This document shows, one piece after another, positions 43,027 through 54,370 of a stretch of DNA of 64,000 nt. The notes below the pieces were generated by a model. That model searched no databases. It saw only the letters and a program-made list of their open reading frames with translations, and had not been told where the DNA came from. Made by a program: the position numbers and the translations under genes. Source of the DNA: Gigaspora rosea (taxonomy: Eukaryota; Glomeromycota; Glomeromycetes; Diversisporales; Gigasporaceae); contig QKWP01000270.1 in NCBI GenBank assembly GCA_003550325.1, positions 109,379-173,378 of the forward strand, given 5' to 3'. Position 1 is the first letter of the stretch. Every line of letters starts with the position of its first letter.

Positions 43027-44479
43027 AATGACTTCTTTTTTACGGCAATTTAAAAAGTTTCAATTTTCTTAATATATGATTTACCTTAAATTGATGTTCG
43101 GTGAGTTAAATTTTATTTTATCTAATTTTTATTTTTTCATTTATTAAAATACTTATAAAAAATTCAATACTTCATAACTAGTTTTATTCAGTTGGAATAA
43201 ATTCATATCCATTATTACATCTCACAACGTACCTTAAATTGATTCTTCTGGGGTACAAGATATACTAAATCTTTTTACTTTTGTTTATATGATCACATGA
43301 GAAATAGTCCGAATTGAGAAAGAACAATTTAAACTGGAATAATACAAAAATTGACTTGGTGTTTTATATTTTAAAACATTTTTATAATGTAAATATATAG
43401 CAATTATTTTTACAATAAATGATATTATATTACAAATATTTTGCCATAATTGCTTTATAAAATGTAATTTATTGTATAATCAAATGCAATAGTATTGCAA
43501 ATATAATCATAAAGTTTTGCTATAATTATTCTATATAAATAAAATTATTTTAAATTAAAAAGGCTATTAAATAAACTAAAATTAACTAATTTTATTAAAA
43601 ATTATGTAAATAAAAAGTTCATTATCATTACCGTTAAGTGGCTTATTTTTGGCAATAAAGTTAGGTAAAAAATTGGTATTTTTTACCAAGTTTAATTTTT
43701 ATGAATATTAGTAAAGTATAATTACTATCACAAAAAAATTTTGATTTTTTTATCATTTTTATTATAATAAACCTTTATTATAATTACAAAATTTGACTAA
43801 CTATAGATTATAACATCTGATTGGCCAATATTCATAAAAATTTTTTATTAAAAATTCTTAAAGATTTGATACAAATAATTTTTGATGCAGTGGTATAATT
43901 TGAATAAAACAACTACCAAAAAGTTCATAATAATGAAATGATTCTAATGAGCTTTAAATTGTTAAAATTCAATTACAAGTTTCTATAATTGTTAAGAATT
44001 TTTATCACTTTACATTTTAAGAATTAATTAAATTTAAATATCTAAATAAAAAATCCTTTATGATTTTAGCATTTTGTAACTAGATTTGGATGATTTTACA
44101 AAGAATCCTTCCTAAATGCACACTCTTGGGACTAAACTTTAATGATATGCACTTAGAGAACAATAAGAAAAAGTGCATTTATAGAGGTCATCTATATATT
44201 TGGGCCCAAATTTAAGCATGCATTTAGAGAGGGTAAGCAATTAGAGAGAGTGCACTTTGGGAGGGTTCTCTGTAGAATTGTTTTATTGAATAAAAACACT
44301 TTAGTAATCATTTTATCCAAATTGGAACACTGGATCAAAAGTTATTTACTATCAAACATTTTAAATTTTTTAATAGTATTTCAATTTGTGCAAATATGGG
44401 CTTTGGTCATGTGACTATAGTAAGAATTTTATTTATAGTCACATCTATATATAATTACCAAAATAGGGCATGACCAACT
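43027..44479. other. AT-rich interval with a degraded foldback-family relative
   Basis: No gene. 44070-44350 has ends resembling foldback family F (CTAGATTTGGATGATTTTAC at left, ATCCAAATTGG..GGATCAAAAGTTATTTACTA at right) around repeats of AGAGAGGGTAAG/GTGCA. 43,200-43,900 is unassigned. Confidence 0.4.
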
Positions 44480-45032
44480 TGTATTATAGAGAGGTTTGAC
44501 TATATTAAAAATATTATATTGCTTAAATTTACTAATTGTTATAACTTTTTGTACTAAGAAAACTTGTTCAAAATAAAAAAAATATAATAAATTAGCATAT
44601 TTTATCTTACTTTTTTTATAATTTAAAGAAAGTTGCTAATTTTAGAAATTTTATCAAAATTTAAAATCAGGATCTTGCCTTAAATTTTAAAAAAATAAAT
44701 AAAGTATACTAATAATATATTTTTGGTGCTAAACAAGTTTACTTAAAGCAAAAAGTTAGAATACTTTAATAAAATTTAGAGAATAAAGAAATTTATATAA
44801 TTTTATTAATAAAATTATTAAAAGTATTATTTTAAATAAAATTTTACTAACTAATTACTTACTTGCACTAAGTAAACTTGTATAACACCTACTTTTTTTA
44901 AAATTTGAAAAAAATACTTAATTTTAAAAATTTTTATCAAAATTTAAAATTAAGCATTATTGCTTCAGATTTAAAAAAAAATCAATAAAATAGATCAAAA
45001 TAATGTATTGTTTAGTGTTAAACAAGTTTATA

Positions 45033-45468
45033 CAGTACAGGACAGTGAGAAACATCCAATTTTTTCGCAATTGTTTAAAGTCTTATAACTTCATAACAAA
45101 TAATTATTTTAAAAATCTCTCTTACAAATTTATTATTTATAACCTAAACTACAAATCTGTAAGACAGATTTTTAATACAAGAGTTATAAAAGATCAAAGT
45201 TTGGTAATTTTAATAGTAAAACAGAAATTTGGCGCAAAGGAATTACCCAATCATATTGGCACTAGTCACGTGCAAGCAATTTTATTGGTTAATACTCATT
45301 ATTAAAAAATCAATTTTTGGCGTCTTAATAAAAATTAGCCAATCAGAAGTTGTGTTATATAACCCAAATTTGGTGCTTAACAAAAATTAGCCAATCAGAG
45401 ATTGTGTTACCTACCTCAAATTTGGCGCCCCCTCAAAAAAATTGGATGCTTTTTGCTGTCCCGTACTG
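45033..45468. mobile_element. Tc1/pogo-type MITE (CAGTAC ends, TA TSD) in satellite
   Basis: 436 bp between TA at 45031-45032 and 45469-45470. Ends CAGTACAGGACAG..CATCCAATTTTTT and its inverse AAAAAAATTGGATGC..CTGTCCCGTACTG. Inside, AAAATTAGCCAATCAGA..GTTGTGTTA is repeated twice (45330-45430). Removing it restores the satellite reading ACAAGTTTA..AGC seen at 44731. Confidence 0.85.
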
Positions 45469-45670
45469 TATAGAGCAAAATTAAGAATAAATTAATAAAA
45501 TTTAGAAAATAATAGTATAAATTTACTAATAAAATTATTAAGAATATTATTATTTGAAATTTTAATAATTGATCTTATGTTTTTGTACTAAGAAAACTTG
45601 TTCAAAATCAAAAATATATTAAATTATTATATTATATTTTACTTTTTTAAAAATTTAAAAAAAGAATACT

Positions 45671-46771
45671 ATAATATTTATGAACAAATATTGCATCACT
45701 CTTTCCAACGATCACTTGGACCAAATTTCCGACGGAAGAAAACAAAAAGTTTTTTGTTGGAGCGTGGGTAGAAGTACACAGGACCTACGGTTTCTACAAA
45801 GATCAACTATTCGCTATCATCTATGGACTCCTTTGATATATTCAGCATGCAAGCCAAAAGCGTTTTGGTACAAGATAACTGGCAAGAGGTGGCGCCCTTG
45901 TACGAAAAATTTTGGTGGAGTTATCATTTTCGCTCTGTCGATGAAGTAACCTGTGACTATATAATGGGAAACAGCAAAAAAATGAGTTTTCCAACAACAC
46001 TCTCCTGTAGATTTCTTACAAGTGATTCCTTTGTATCATCTTTTTCGCCTTCCTGCCTTTCTTCCAAAATTTTCGATAAAAAGTGGGATTTGGTTTACTC
46101 TCTCCAAAAGATCAGCTGTTTACTTTTCCAAATTTAGATGGACCCAGTAGAATGCAACCACGTGACGTGTTTGTTTATAAATATGGTTTCGGTGCTACTC
46201 CATACGACGTGTCAATCGATATGGTATAGGGATATTCGAGGTTGGTCATATAGTCAGAAGAAGATATTAATTAAGGCGCAGCTTTAAAGTAGAGATATAC
46301 AATAGTTGCATTTGTTATATAATTTTTATTCAACCTTCTACAGGTTATAATAGTGTTTTTCCTTTTCTTTTTTCCATTAGTTTTTGTTTCTTTTTCGTTA
46401 GACTAGCCTTCGTACTTTACCATGTGGTTTTTTTTCTTTTTTGTTTTCATCTTCCATTTTTTCTTTTTTGTTTGTTTTTCTTTTTGTATCTCTCGTTTTC
46501 TTGGCTTGATATTTTTTTTATGTTTACCCCTCTCCTTGTTAGTTAAAGGAATATGAAGGAGAGAAGAAGCCATTATGGTGTGGCACTTAGGCTAGTTTAA
46601 CATAGCCTCTAGTTTTTAGCTTGTCTTCAAATTAGTGCGGCAGGTTGTACTTGGGCACTTTTTACAGCAGCCGGGTAATGTCAGATTTGCAAATTAGAAA
46701 TAAACAAGTGTATTATATAGCGATATACTTAGTATCTTAATAAAATACTGGCGAAACTGCCTAAGTGAAAA
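45671..46771 (+). mobile_element. 1.1-kb LINE-related retroposed element with 14-bp TSD
   Basis: Flanked by AAAAAAAGAATACT (45657-45670; 46772-46785, overlapping the poly-A tail), inserted in the satellite. Its last 150 bp share the CAGGT..GCCGG..TTGCAA block with the 3' UTR of the 7.7-kb LINE. The front half has coding signal in changing frames: DHLDQISDGRKQKVF, then GAWVEVHRTYGFYKDQLFAI, then MDSFDIFSMQAKSVLVQDNW (45823) to about 46105, then SPKDQLFTFPNLDGPSRMQP and YKYGFGATPYDVSIDMV (to about 46230). It lacks RT motifs, so it is either an internally deleted LINE or a non-autonomous element that gained an unrelated coding segment. Function of the coding part not recognised. Confidence 0.7.
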
Positions 46772-47290
46772 AAAAAAAGAATACTTAATTTTAAAATTTT
46801 TATTAAAAATTTAAAATTAAGTATCTTTGCTACAAATTTTAAAAATAAAATAAAATAAAATTCTAAAATTATATGTTTTTGTACTAAACAAGTTTATTTT
46901 GAGCAAAAAGTTAAATTAATTAGTAAATATAGAGAATAATAGAAATGTGTATAATTTTAAACTTATATAAATTTCTAAATTTCTCTAAATTTTACTAATT
47001 GATTCAAATTTTGCTCTAAGCAAGCTTGTTTAGCACAAAAAAATATATTATTTTGATGTATTTATTTTATTTTTTTAAAATTTGTAGCAAAGATACTTAA
47101 TATTAAATTTTAATAAAAATTTTCTAAATTAAGAATTATTTTAAATTTCAAGAAAAGTAAAATATGCTAATTTGGTATATTTTTTAGTGCTAAACATGTT
47201 TATTTAATGCAAGAAGTTATGATAAATTAGTAAATTTCAAGTAAATTATATTTTTTAATTAAGGATAAAGTAAATATAAATTATTTTCAT

Positions 47291-50032
47291 ATAAGGTTGG
47301 GGTGCAAATTTTTTGTATAACATACCATTATATATGCAAAAATCAAATACATATAGAATCTTTTATGTTATATAGAAAAATTTTATTTGCTGAGCTATAT
47401 GATTTTTTAATAAAAGTGATTTTAATATATAAGAGGTTTAGTTAAAACCTTTTTTATATTCTTGAACAGTTAAAAATATCGAACTTGAAGTTTGAAGCTT
47501 CTAACTATTACTAATATAGTGTATACAGCCTAGTTGCATCAAATCATATTGATAGTGCTGAAATTTTTGCCAATCATTTACTTATAAGATTGAATATGAT
47601 TGGTTAAATTTTTTATATGTTATTTATTTTTTTATATTTGTACTGAAATTTTCAAAATAGCTTTTTTTAAAAATTAAAATTTTCTTGATAAAGTTTTAAA
47701 AAGCTTAAAACTAAACACATAGTTGAATAGAGCTTGTCAAATACTATTTAAATATATAAAATTTTTTTGCAATTGAACTTTTAGATAAAAAGCCTTTGCA
47801 ATTTTATATTTTATATAAAATATTTGATGTGATTAGGCTGTGCACACTATAGTAAAAATACAAATAATTTCTAAAGTATATGAGCAACCTTAATTAGGTT
47901 TTTTGATACCATAGATGAAATCTTCGGAACTCTACCTATTAGTATAACTTGAAGAACTTCTAAAACACAGCACAGCTTTTCTAAATTTTGAAGTTTTTAT
48001 AGCTCAAATAAGTAATATTATTTAAGTCTTGTTTTTTACTTACATAAAGTTTAGTATATAGACAATTCATAACTTTAGGATAAAAACATGTAGGAATAAT
48101 TTAGCAAGTAGTATTATTCATTCTTGAGTTTTTACTATATGTAAAGTTAGTTTGCTAATTTGCAATTTATAATAATAAAACAAAACAAGTATAAATAGAG
48201 TATTATTATGGCTTCAAGTTTTCATTATACAGCCTTTCTCCTCTATGATCACCTCCTATATAATCCTAACTCCTGTACAATCACATTAAATTTTGAGACA
48301 ATTTATTAATTAACTTATAAAAAGAATCTTCTATATAATTACACTCTTTTATAATTACTAATTTTCTTGATACAAACTGCGTAATTATAGAGGAAGAAGA
48401 CTGTATAGGCAAAAGCAGTTCTTTTTAAAAATATGATTAATAAGACACTTATTTTATTGAAAGTTTATAGATATATCAATTTGTATAAAAGATTATTATC
48501 ACAAATATGTATATATCTGATATGGACTCAACTTTATATTATAAATGAAATATTATTCGAAGGATTCAATCAACTAATTAACAATCACTTCATAAACACC
48601 AATCACAGTCTATTTTACTAAAGCTTATTTTAAAGACAAAGTAATTCTGGTCAATATTATTAGAGAATTAGAGTTAAAGTTAGTGTAATTTATAAAAAAA
48701 GCTTGTTAGTGAAATAAGCTTTGGTGAAATAGACTATTAGCAAAATAAACTTGACAATAATAATTGTCAGTAAAATGTGGTATCTATATAGTAATTGTTG
48801 GTGAAATAATATAAGCATAGGCTTAATAAAAAAATTATTTTACAATAAAGAATTATATTGTACAATAATATAAATTTTATTTAAAAAATATCTAAAATTA
48901 TATTAATATTTATAATTTTATTTAATAAATAGTTATATAAAAATTATTATAATTTTATATTATAATTTTACAATATATATTGTGAATTGAATGCCTAATA
49001 TTCTATTTATTAATTATTATGCTTGGTCTATTTAACTCCCTATAGGCTGCTACATATTGCTACTTTTTAATTTTTAATTTAATAACCAAGACTGTTCTCA
49101 TTCACTATATGCTCTATAAGAATAAAATTAATTAGTAAAGTGTAATCCAAACCAAAAAATGAAATATAAAAGACCTATACTAACCTCTATCTTATTTTTG
49201 AGATTCTAGTTTAAGCTTCATCACCATTTTTAAAAATATCACTCTAAAAAAAATTAAGAATTATATCTATATAATTAAAACACAAACGTCTGCAACATCG
49301 TGGCTATGCCAAATTATAGTACAACCCAGTCGAACTCAAATTTTCTTGTGATATTACAAAATTAATGCCACTATGATCAAGCTGTGAAAAATTCGATTAC
49401 ACCTTGTGAGGCTTGTTGGCCGAATTATAAATTCGATACTGCTACTAAATAATCGTATCATGCTTCTGCGGATTGTCATCATAACAGCATAATCTACTGT
49501 TGTTAGGCAAAACTATTTTTAGCAAATGGCGAAAGACAAAACTAAACCTAACAAAAGATGAAACTGGCAAAACTCTGGCGAAACAGCGAAACTTTGATAA
49601 AATGGCAAAACTCTGGTGAAACCCCTGGAGAAATCATAGATCAATCCTCTAAAACTTTGAAAAGAATAAGCCTTGTTAATGAATCAAAATATTTTGCGTA
49701 TGGCATGTGGCTTATATAAAAAAATGTACAAAAACAATAAGCAAAGTGATAGCTTTTTGTTTGTATTCGAATGATATTAAAAGAAAATTAGATTTCAAGC
49801 TTTTGAACTTAAAATTAATTAAAATCAGCCGTGTAAAATAAACCTATCTAAATATTTAACCAAATTTTATTGTTATATTGCTAAGATTTTTTCTCTTTAA
49901 CACTTCGTTGTTAAAACTTTAAGTATCATATATGTGTAAATAGTTCGTTAAAATTATTACTGACAATTATTTCCCAATTCTTTATTTTATCTAGCCCTAA
50001 ATCTCAAGGCTAACTTTAAGAAAATAATTGTT
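47291..50032. other. AT-rich interval without genes
   Basis: Nothing supported on either strand. 48690-48800 repeats TTAGTGAAATAAGC/TTAGCAAAATAA motifs. 49515-49640 repeats TGGCAAAACTCTGG[C/T]GAAAC three to four times. 49170-49210 resembles the ACCTGACCTAT..GGGTTCTAGTTT stretch near 39040. Confidence 0.4.
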
Positions 50033-50528
50033 ATTTCATTCAGGGTTGGCATGAATGGAATTTGGACAATGGAAATCTGTCCAATATCCATTGTCCGAAT
50101 GTCCAATCAAAAGCAATGGACATAGGATTGGACATATAAGTAACTTCCTCGTAATTGGTTAATCACATGATATTAAATCGTTTCATATGATTAGTCATTT
50201 AATTTAACATGTGGCAATCAACCAATAGAATTGCATCTGTAATCAACAAAGATTTTAGTAAATCATAATAATAAAAGAAGTTTTTTTATTAATTAAGTGT
50301 TGTATTATAGAACTTCATAAATAAAGCTATACTTTTATTAATAAACCAACTCTTTTTAGTGAAATAATTCTGTACATATGTTTATTATATCATTCTTTGA
50401 AAGATTAGTACGTACGTATGTATAATTATATGAGGCACAATTTTTTTTTTACAATAATCATTATGTGTTATGATTAATTAAATGATAAGAGATCCATTCA
50501 ATCTATTTAAGTTTTGTTCCATAGTGTC

Positions 50529-51042
50529 CAGTGTTGGAAATTCAAAAAAAATTTTATGATTTTTGTGAACATAATTTTTTTTTATAATGTTCACATCAAA
50601 AATAAATATGTTCACATAGTAGAATTTAGACTTTATAATATAATGACTATTTGCAATTGACCAAAAGTTGATTCTATCTAAAAATAAGCTACTCACAGAT
50701 TTTTTGTGTTCAAAATCATCAAAAAAAGGTAGTTTATTTTTGAAATATATGGTAAATATAATTTTTATATTAATAAATTATGAATAAGAAATTATAAAAA
50801 TTAAAATTTATATTCATACTATGTGAACATAAAATATAAAATTTTTGATTTTTTATTTTCATACTATGTGAACATAAAATATAAAATTTTTGAAAAATTT
50901 ATATTCATACTATGTGAACATAAAATATAAAATTTTTGATTTTTTATGTTCATACTATGTGAACATAAAATATAAAAATATTGATTTTTTAAAAAAATTT
51001 ATGTTCACTGTGAACACTGTGAACATATGATTTCCAACACTG
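50529..51042. mobile_element. Nested hAT-like MITE (CAGTGTTGGAAAT ends)
   Basis: 514 bp with inverted ends CAGTGTTGGAAAT / ATTTCCAACACTG and 8-bp flanks ATAGTGTC (50521-50528) and ATAGTATC (51043-51050), 7/8 identical. GTGAACATA / TATGTTCAC motifs are frequent. It lies wholly inside the hAT element 50041-51465. The minus-strand frame 50478-50696 is spurious. Confidence 0.85.
50810..51000 (+). repeat. Four tandem copies of ATACTATGTGAACATAAAAT unit
   Basis: TTCATACTATGTGAACATAA..AATATAAAATTTTTGATTTTT is repeated about four times at roughly 48-50 bp spacing within the nested hAT MITE, next to its right terminus. Confidence 0.75.
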
Positions 51043-51473
51043 ATAGTATCCAAGTTTTAGAAACATTTCTAATGTGATCATTTTATGTATCAGCTAGTGG
51101 GAAATTCGATTTTTTTTCATATGAATCTTTGAACAAATGGCAAAAAGTTTATATTTAAACCATATACATATAGGGATAGTTTCCCAAGCTAAAAATAAAA
51201 ATAAAATAATCAATAAATGTCGATACACTAAACTAAATTAATTTTTATATAGTTTTCGCCTTAGTCATGAGCAAATCAGCATTGGACATATCATCAGACA
51301 TTGGAAAATTGTCTGAATTGTTCTATGAACGTGATCGGACATTGTCCAGTATTGTCCAGTGACAACTATAGCTGCGCCACATAAAACATCAGAATTGCAT
51401 AGGACAATTCAGAAATGTCTGATGTCCGATAAAAAACCACCGGATATATAGCTTGCACAACCCTGATTTCATT

Positions 51474-52190
51474 AACATATATGTAATATATTAAATGTAA
51501 AATTTTGATCATTGATTAAAAAGCATTGTGCATAATCATACATATTATATGTCAAATTAAATTTGTATTAGGTCAAAATTAAATACTAGGGTTGGTAAGC
51601 ATCTATGTTAGAAGTAGTGATTGTATCCATTCCAAAATCCTAACATGGTCATTAGCAGGTAGGTTAATATTTGTGAATACAGTTTTTACTATTGTTGCTT
51701 ACTTTTTGGTAGTTTAGCTTCCTTAGATGCAATTTCTCAGATTTTATAATTCCAATATTTCTTTTTTCAATAAAATGCATTTTGGGTTCTGTTTATTTTA
51801 CCAATAATCACTTTATTTATAGTTGGATTCATCAATAGTTTAACTTACCAATAGTTTATTTTATTAATAGTTATTTCACCAAAAAAGTAATTCCGATTAT
51901 TGCCATTAGGTCAGGAGTATAATTTTAAAAAAAAACTATTAATAAAATAAGTTATTAGTAAAATAATTGTTAGTAAAATAAACTGGTTGATAAATCGACT
52001 GTGAGGTTGGTAAATTGATAATTTATAAAATACAAAAAGATTGATAATTATTATTGTTCAATCAGATGACTTTATTTGGACAAAGGAAAACATATGTGGA
52101 TTCTGTTTGCTATTAATTACAAGCACTATATTAGACATATTAAAATATCTAGACTCTAAGAAAGTACTTATTTGAAGCTGACTATCTGCC
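51474..52190. other. Interval with TTAGTAAAATAA motifs in inverted orientation
   Basis: No gene. 51790-51890 has TTATTTTACCAATAA / TTTTATTAATAGTT and 51930-51990 the inverse TATTAGTAAAATAATTGTTAG, suggesting a decayed foldback element with an about 200-bp span. The remainder is unassigned. Confidence 0.4.
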
Positions 52191-52196
52191 TTATAA

Positions 52197-52614
52197 GGCC
52201 ATGCAAAGTTGATTTTTCATTTTGCATTACATGGATTTCAAAATTCGGGACGGACAGGCAGATTTTTTTTTTTAGTTTTAATTTAAATAATGTTCACATT
52301 TAAGGCTATACAAGGCTAATTTTTCATTTTACACAACAAGGAATCAAAAATTTGGGCCGGCAGTCATATATTTCCTGTCAGTCCTATCAGACGATTACGG
52401 AAAATTAAGGTCTCTATCAGGTGACACTGGAAGAAAATAATTATTAGAATAAATTTTTTGCCACATTAGAATTCATTCAATTATTAACGTTGTGGGAAAA
52501 AATAGATATCAAAATCGAACAATTGGCACAATTGGATCTAAAAAAAAAAAAATTGAAAAAATTAAAAAAATGGGATGGCAGGTAATGCAAAACGAAAATC
52601 AACTTTGCATGGCC
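52197..52614. mobile_element. MITE with GGCCATGCAAAGTTGAT ends
   Basis: 418 bp; GGCCATGCAAAGTTGATTTT..TTTTGCATTAC at left and the inverse GTAATGCAAAACG..ATCAACTTTGCATGGCC at right, about 38 bp of near-identity, with TA-rich flanks. An internal partial repeat of the arm (AAGGCTATACAAGGCTAATTT) is at 52301. Confidence 0.75.
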
Positions 52615-52689
52615 TAATCTATTCACATAGCTGTAAAGAGAATCAGTTATTAATTTTACGTAGCGACATGGGCATCGTTGCTTAGTAAT

Positions 52690-54370
52690 AGATCCTTGCA
52701 CTGCTTTTGCAGCCGTGGAGCCTAATCACAACATAAGGTTCTTGAACTGCTAATGCAGCCGTGAAGCCTGATCATCAAAATAAGGTCCTTGCACTACTAC
52801 TGTAGCCACAGAGCCTACTTACACGAGGTCCTTGCGCTGCTATTGCAGCTGCGGAGTCTAATCACAATATAAGGTCCTTGCACTGCTGCTGCCGCAGTCG
52901 CAAAGCTGGTCATCAACATGAGGTCCTTGCACTACTACTGTAGCCATGGAATCTAATCATCAAACATGAGTTCTTGCACTACTACTGTAGTCGCAGAGCC
53001 TAATTACAACATGAGTTTCTTGCACTGTTATTCGTAGTCACAAAGTTGATCCTCAAAATGAGGTCCTTGCACTGCTATTGCAGCTGCGGAGCCTAAGCAC
53101 AAAATGAGATCCTTGCACTCCTATTTCAGCAGTTGAGTCTAATCATCATCTTGAGGCCCTTGCCTAATCATTAGCATAAAGTCCTTGCACTACTATTGCA
53201 ACACAAATATTTTGATGTTGCAGCCGCAGCGCCTAAACACAATATGAGGTCCTTACACTGTTATCACAGCCACAGAGTCTAATTATTAAATATAAGATCT
53301 TTACTACTATTGTAGCTATGGTGTCCAATCACAGTATGAAGTCTTATTACTAATCATTGAGCTCACCAGGGCGACCACCAAAAGTACAGTCACGTTATCT
53401 GAATTATCGCCACAGCTATATTTTAATAACCAGTATATTGCTTTTTACATATTTTAAGAAAATTTCACAGCATTAAAGCTGCATACAGGAGCTATACGAT
53501 TCAACAATTTTCTAAGAGATTATGCAGTGGCTATGGCATGCCCGTACATTTGGTGGTCACCCTGGCGAACTCCTAATCATCAAACACAAGGCTTTTGCAA
53601 CCGCAGCCTAATCAACATTATGATTCTTGCCTAACAATCAAATGAAAGGCCTTTGTACTGCTTTCGTAGCTACAGAGTCTAATCATCAAATATTAGTTCC
53701 TTGCACTACTATTGTAGTACGAAGCCTAATCACAACATGATGTTCTTGCTAATCTCCAAAACACAAGGCCCTTGCACTGTTACCATTGCAGTGATGCCTA
53801 ATCAACATTACAAAGTTTCTGCCTATAACCAAATGTGAGGTCCTTCCACTGCCATTATAGTCATGAAACCTAATTGTTAAATATAAGTATTGCACTATTA
53901 TTGTAACCACAGAGTTTAATATCCAATATGGGATCCACACTGCAGCCACGAAGCTCATCACCTAACCTGAAGTCGCTGTGCTGTTATCAAAGCCACAGAA
54001 CCTAATTATCAAACATGAGTTTTGCACTAATATGGTAACAGTGGAGCTAATCACCAATGTGAGATCCTGCAGCTGCGGAGCTTAATCATTAACATGAGGT
54101 TCTGTGCCGCTATCGCATGCATGACACTCAACACCAACATGGTGTTCTTGCACTGCTATCGTAGCCACAACGCCTAATATCAACATGAAACTTGCACTAC
54201 TATTGTGGCTGCGATACCCTTCGTCAACATGAAGCCATAGAATCTTATTGTCAAACATTAGGCCTTTACTTCTCAAGCCATGGAACCTAATTATTAACAT
54301 AAAGACCTTGCACTCTATTATAGTTGTGGTGCCTAATCATCAAACATATAATCTCTGCACCCTTAATTTA
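52690..54370 (+). repeat. Degenerate 46-47 bp minisatellite with a co-varying hairpin in each unit
   Basis: Consensus about GAGGTCCTTGCACTGCTATT-GCAGCCGCGGAGCCTAATCA-CAACAT. Hairpins begin at 52701, 52747, 52794, 52837, 52883, 52932, 52979, 53025 and 53072, i.e. steps of 43-49 bp, and the array continues, more decayed, to about 54370. The centre is a 4-bp stem, 4-nt loop: CTGC-TATT-GCAG in some units, CTAC-TACT-GTAG or CTGT-TATC-ACAG in others, so partners change together. The insertion 53359-53572 interrupts it. Minus-strand frames 53749-53961 and 54082-54300 are short and not conserved between units. Confidence 0.85.
53359..53572. mobile_element. hAT-like MITE inserted in the minisatellite
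   Basis: 214 bp with inverted ends GAGCTCACCAGGGCGACCAC / GTGGTCACCCTGGCGAACTC, about 29 bp long with four mismatches. CTAATCAT flanks it at 53350-53357 and 53573-53580, which may be an 8-bp TSD, although minisatellite units carry the same string. Non-coding. Confidence 0.75.

Larger units (their letters stand above)
44480..47290. repeat. AT-rich satellite block with alternating inverted units
   Basis: Units around ACAAGTTTACTTAAAGCAAA and its inverse (TACTAAG..AACTTGTTCAAA) alternate at 44558, 44731, 44874, 45021, 45599, 46887, 47024 and 47193, each followed by TTAAATTTTAAAAATAAATAA-type tracts. The array is interrupted by the MITE 45033-45468 and the retroelement 45671-46771. No coding capacity. 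Confidence 0.65.
50041..51465. mobile_element. Non-autonomous hAT element (perfect 8-bp TSD) with nested hAT MITE
   Basis: Starts CAGGGTTGGCATGAATGG and ends GCTTGCACAACCCTG, flanked by the perfect 8-bp repeat ATTTCATT (50033-50040 and 51466-51473). Subterminal zones are full of TTGGACAATGG/CATTGTCC motifs, in both orientations, as expected for hAT transposase-binding sites. It carries no transposase. The family-type end CAGGGTTGGC is shared with 4989-5425. The middle third is the nested element 50529-51042. Confidence 0.9.

Noticed and set aside
46330..46520. T-rich pyrimidine tract as a promoter
   Set aside because: It lies inside the 1.1-kb retroelement and has no associated downstream gene.
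53350..53580. Certain 8-bp TSD (CTAATCAT) for the MITE in the minisatellite
   Set aside because: Minisatellite units themselves contain CTAATCAT, so the flanking match is not independent evidence.
53749..54300. Two minus-strand genes (70 and 72 aa)
   Set aside because: They are chance frames in the decayed 46-bp minisatellite; the translated units are not conserved.
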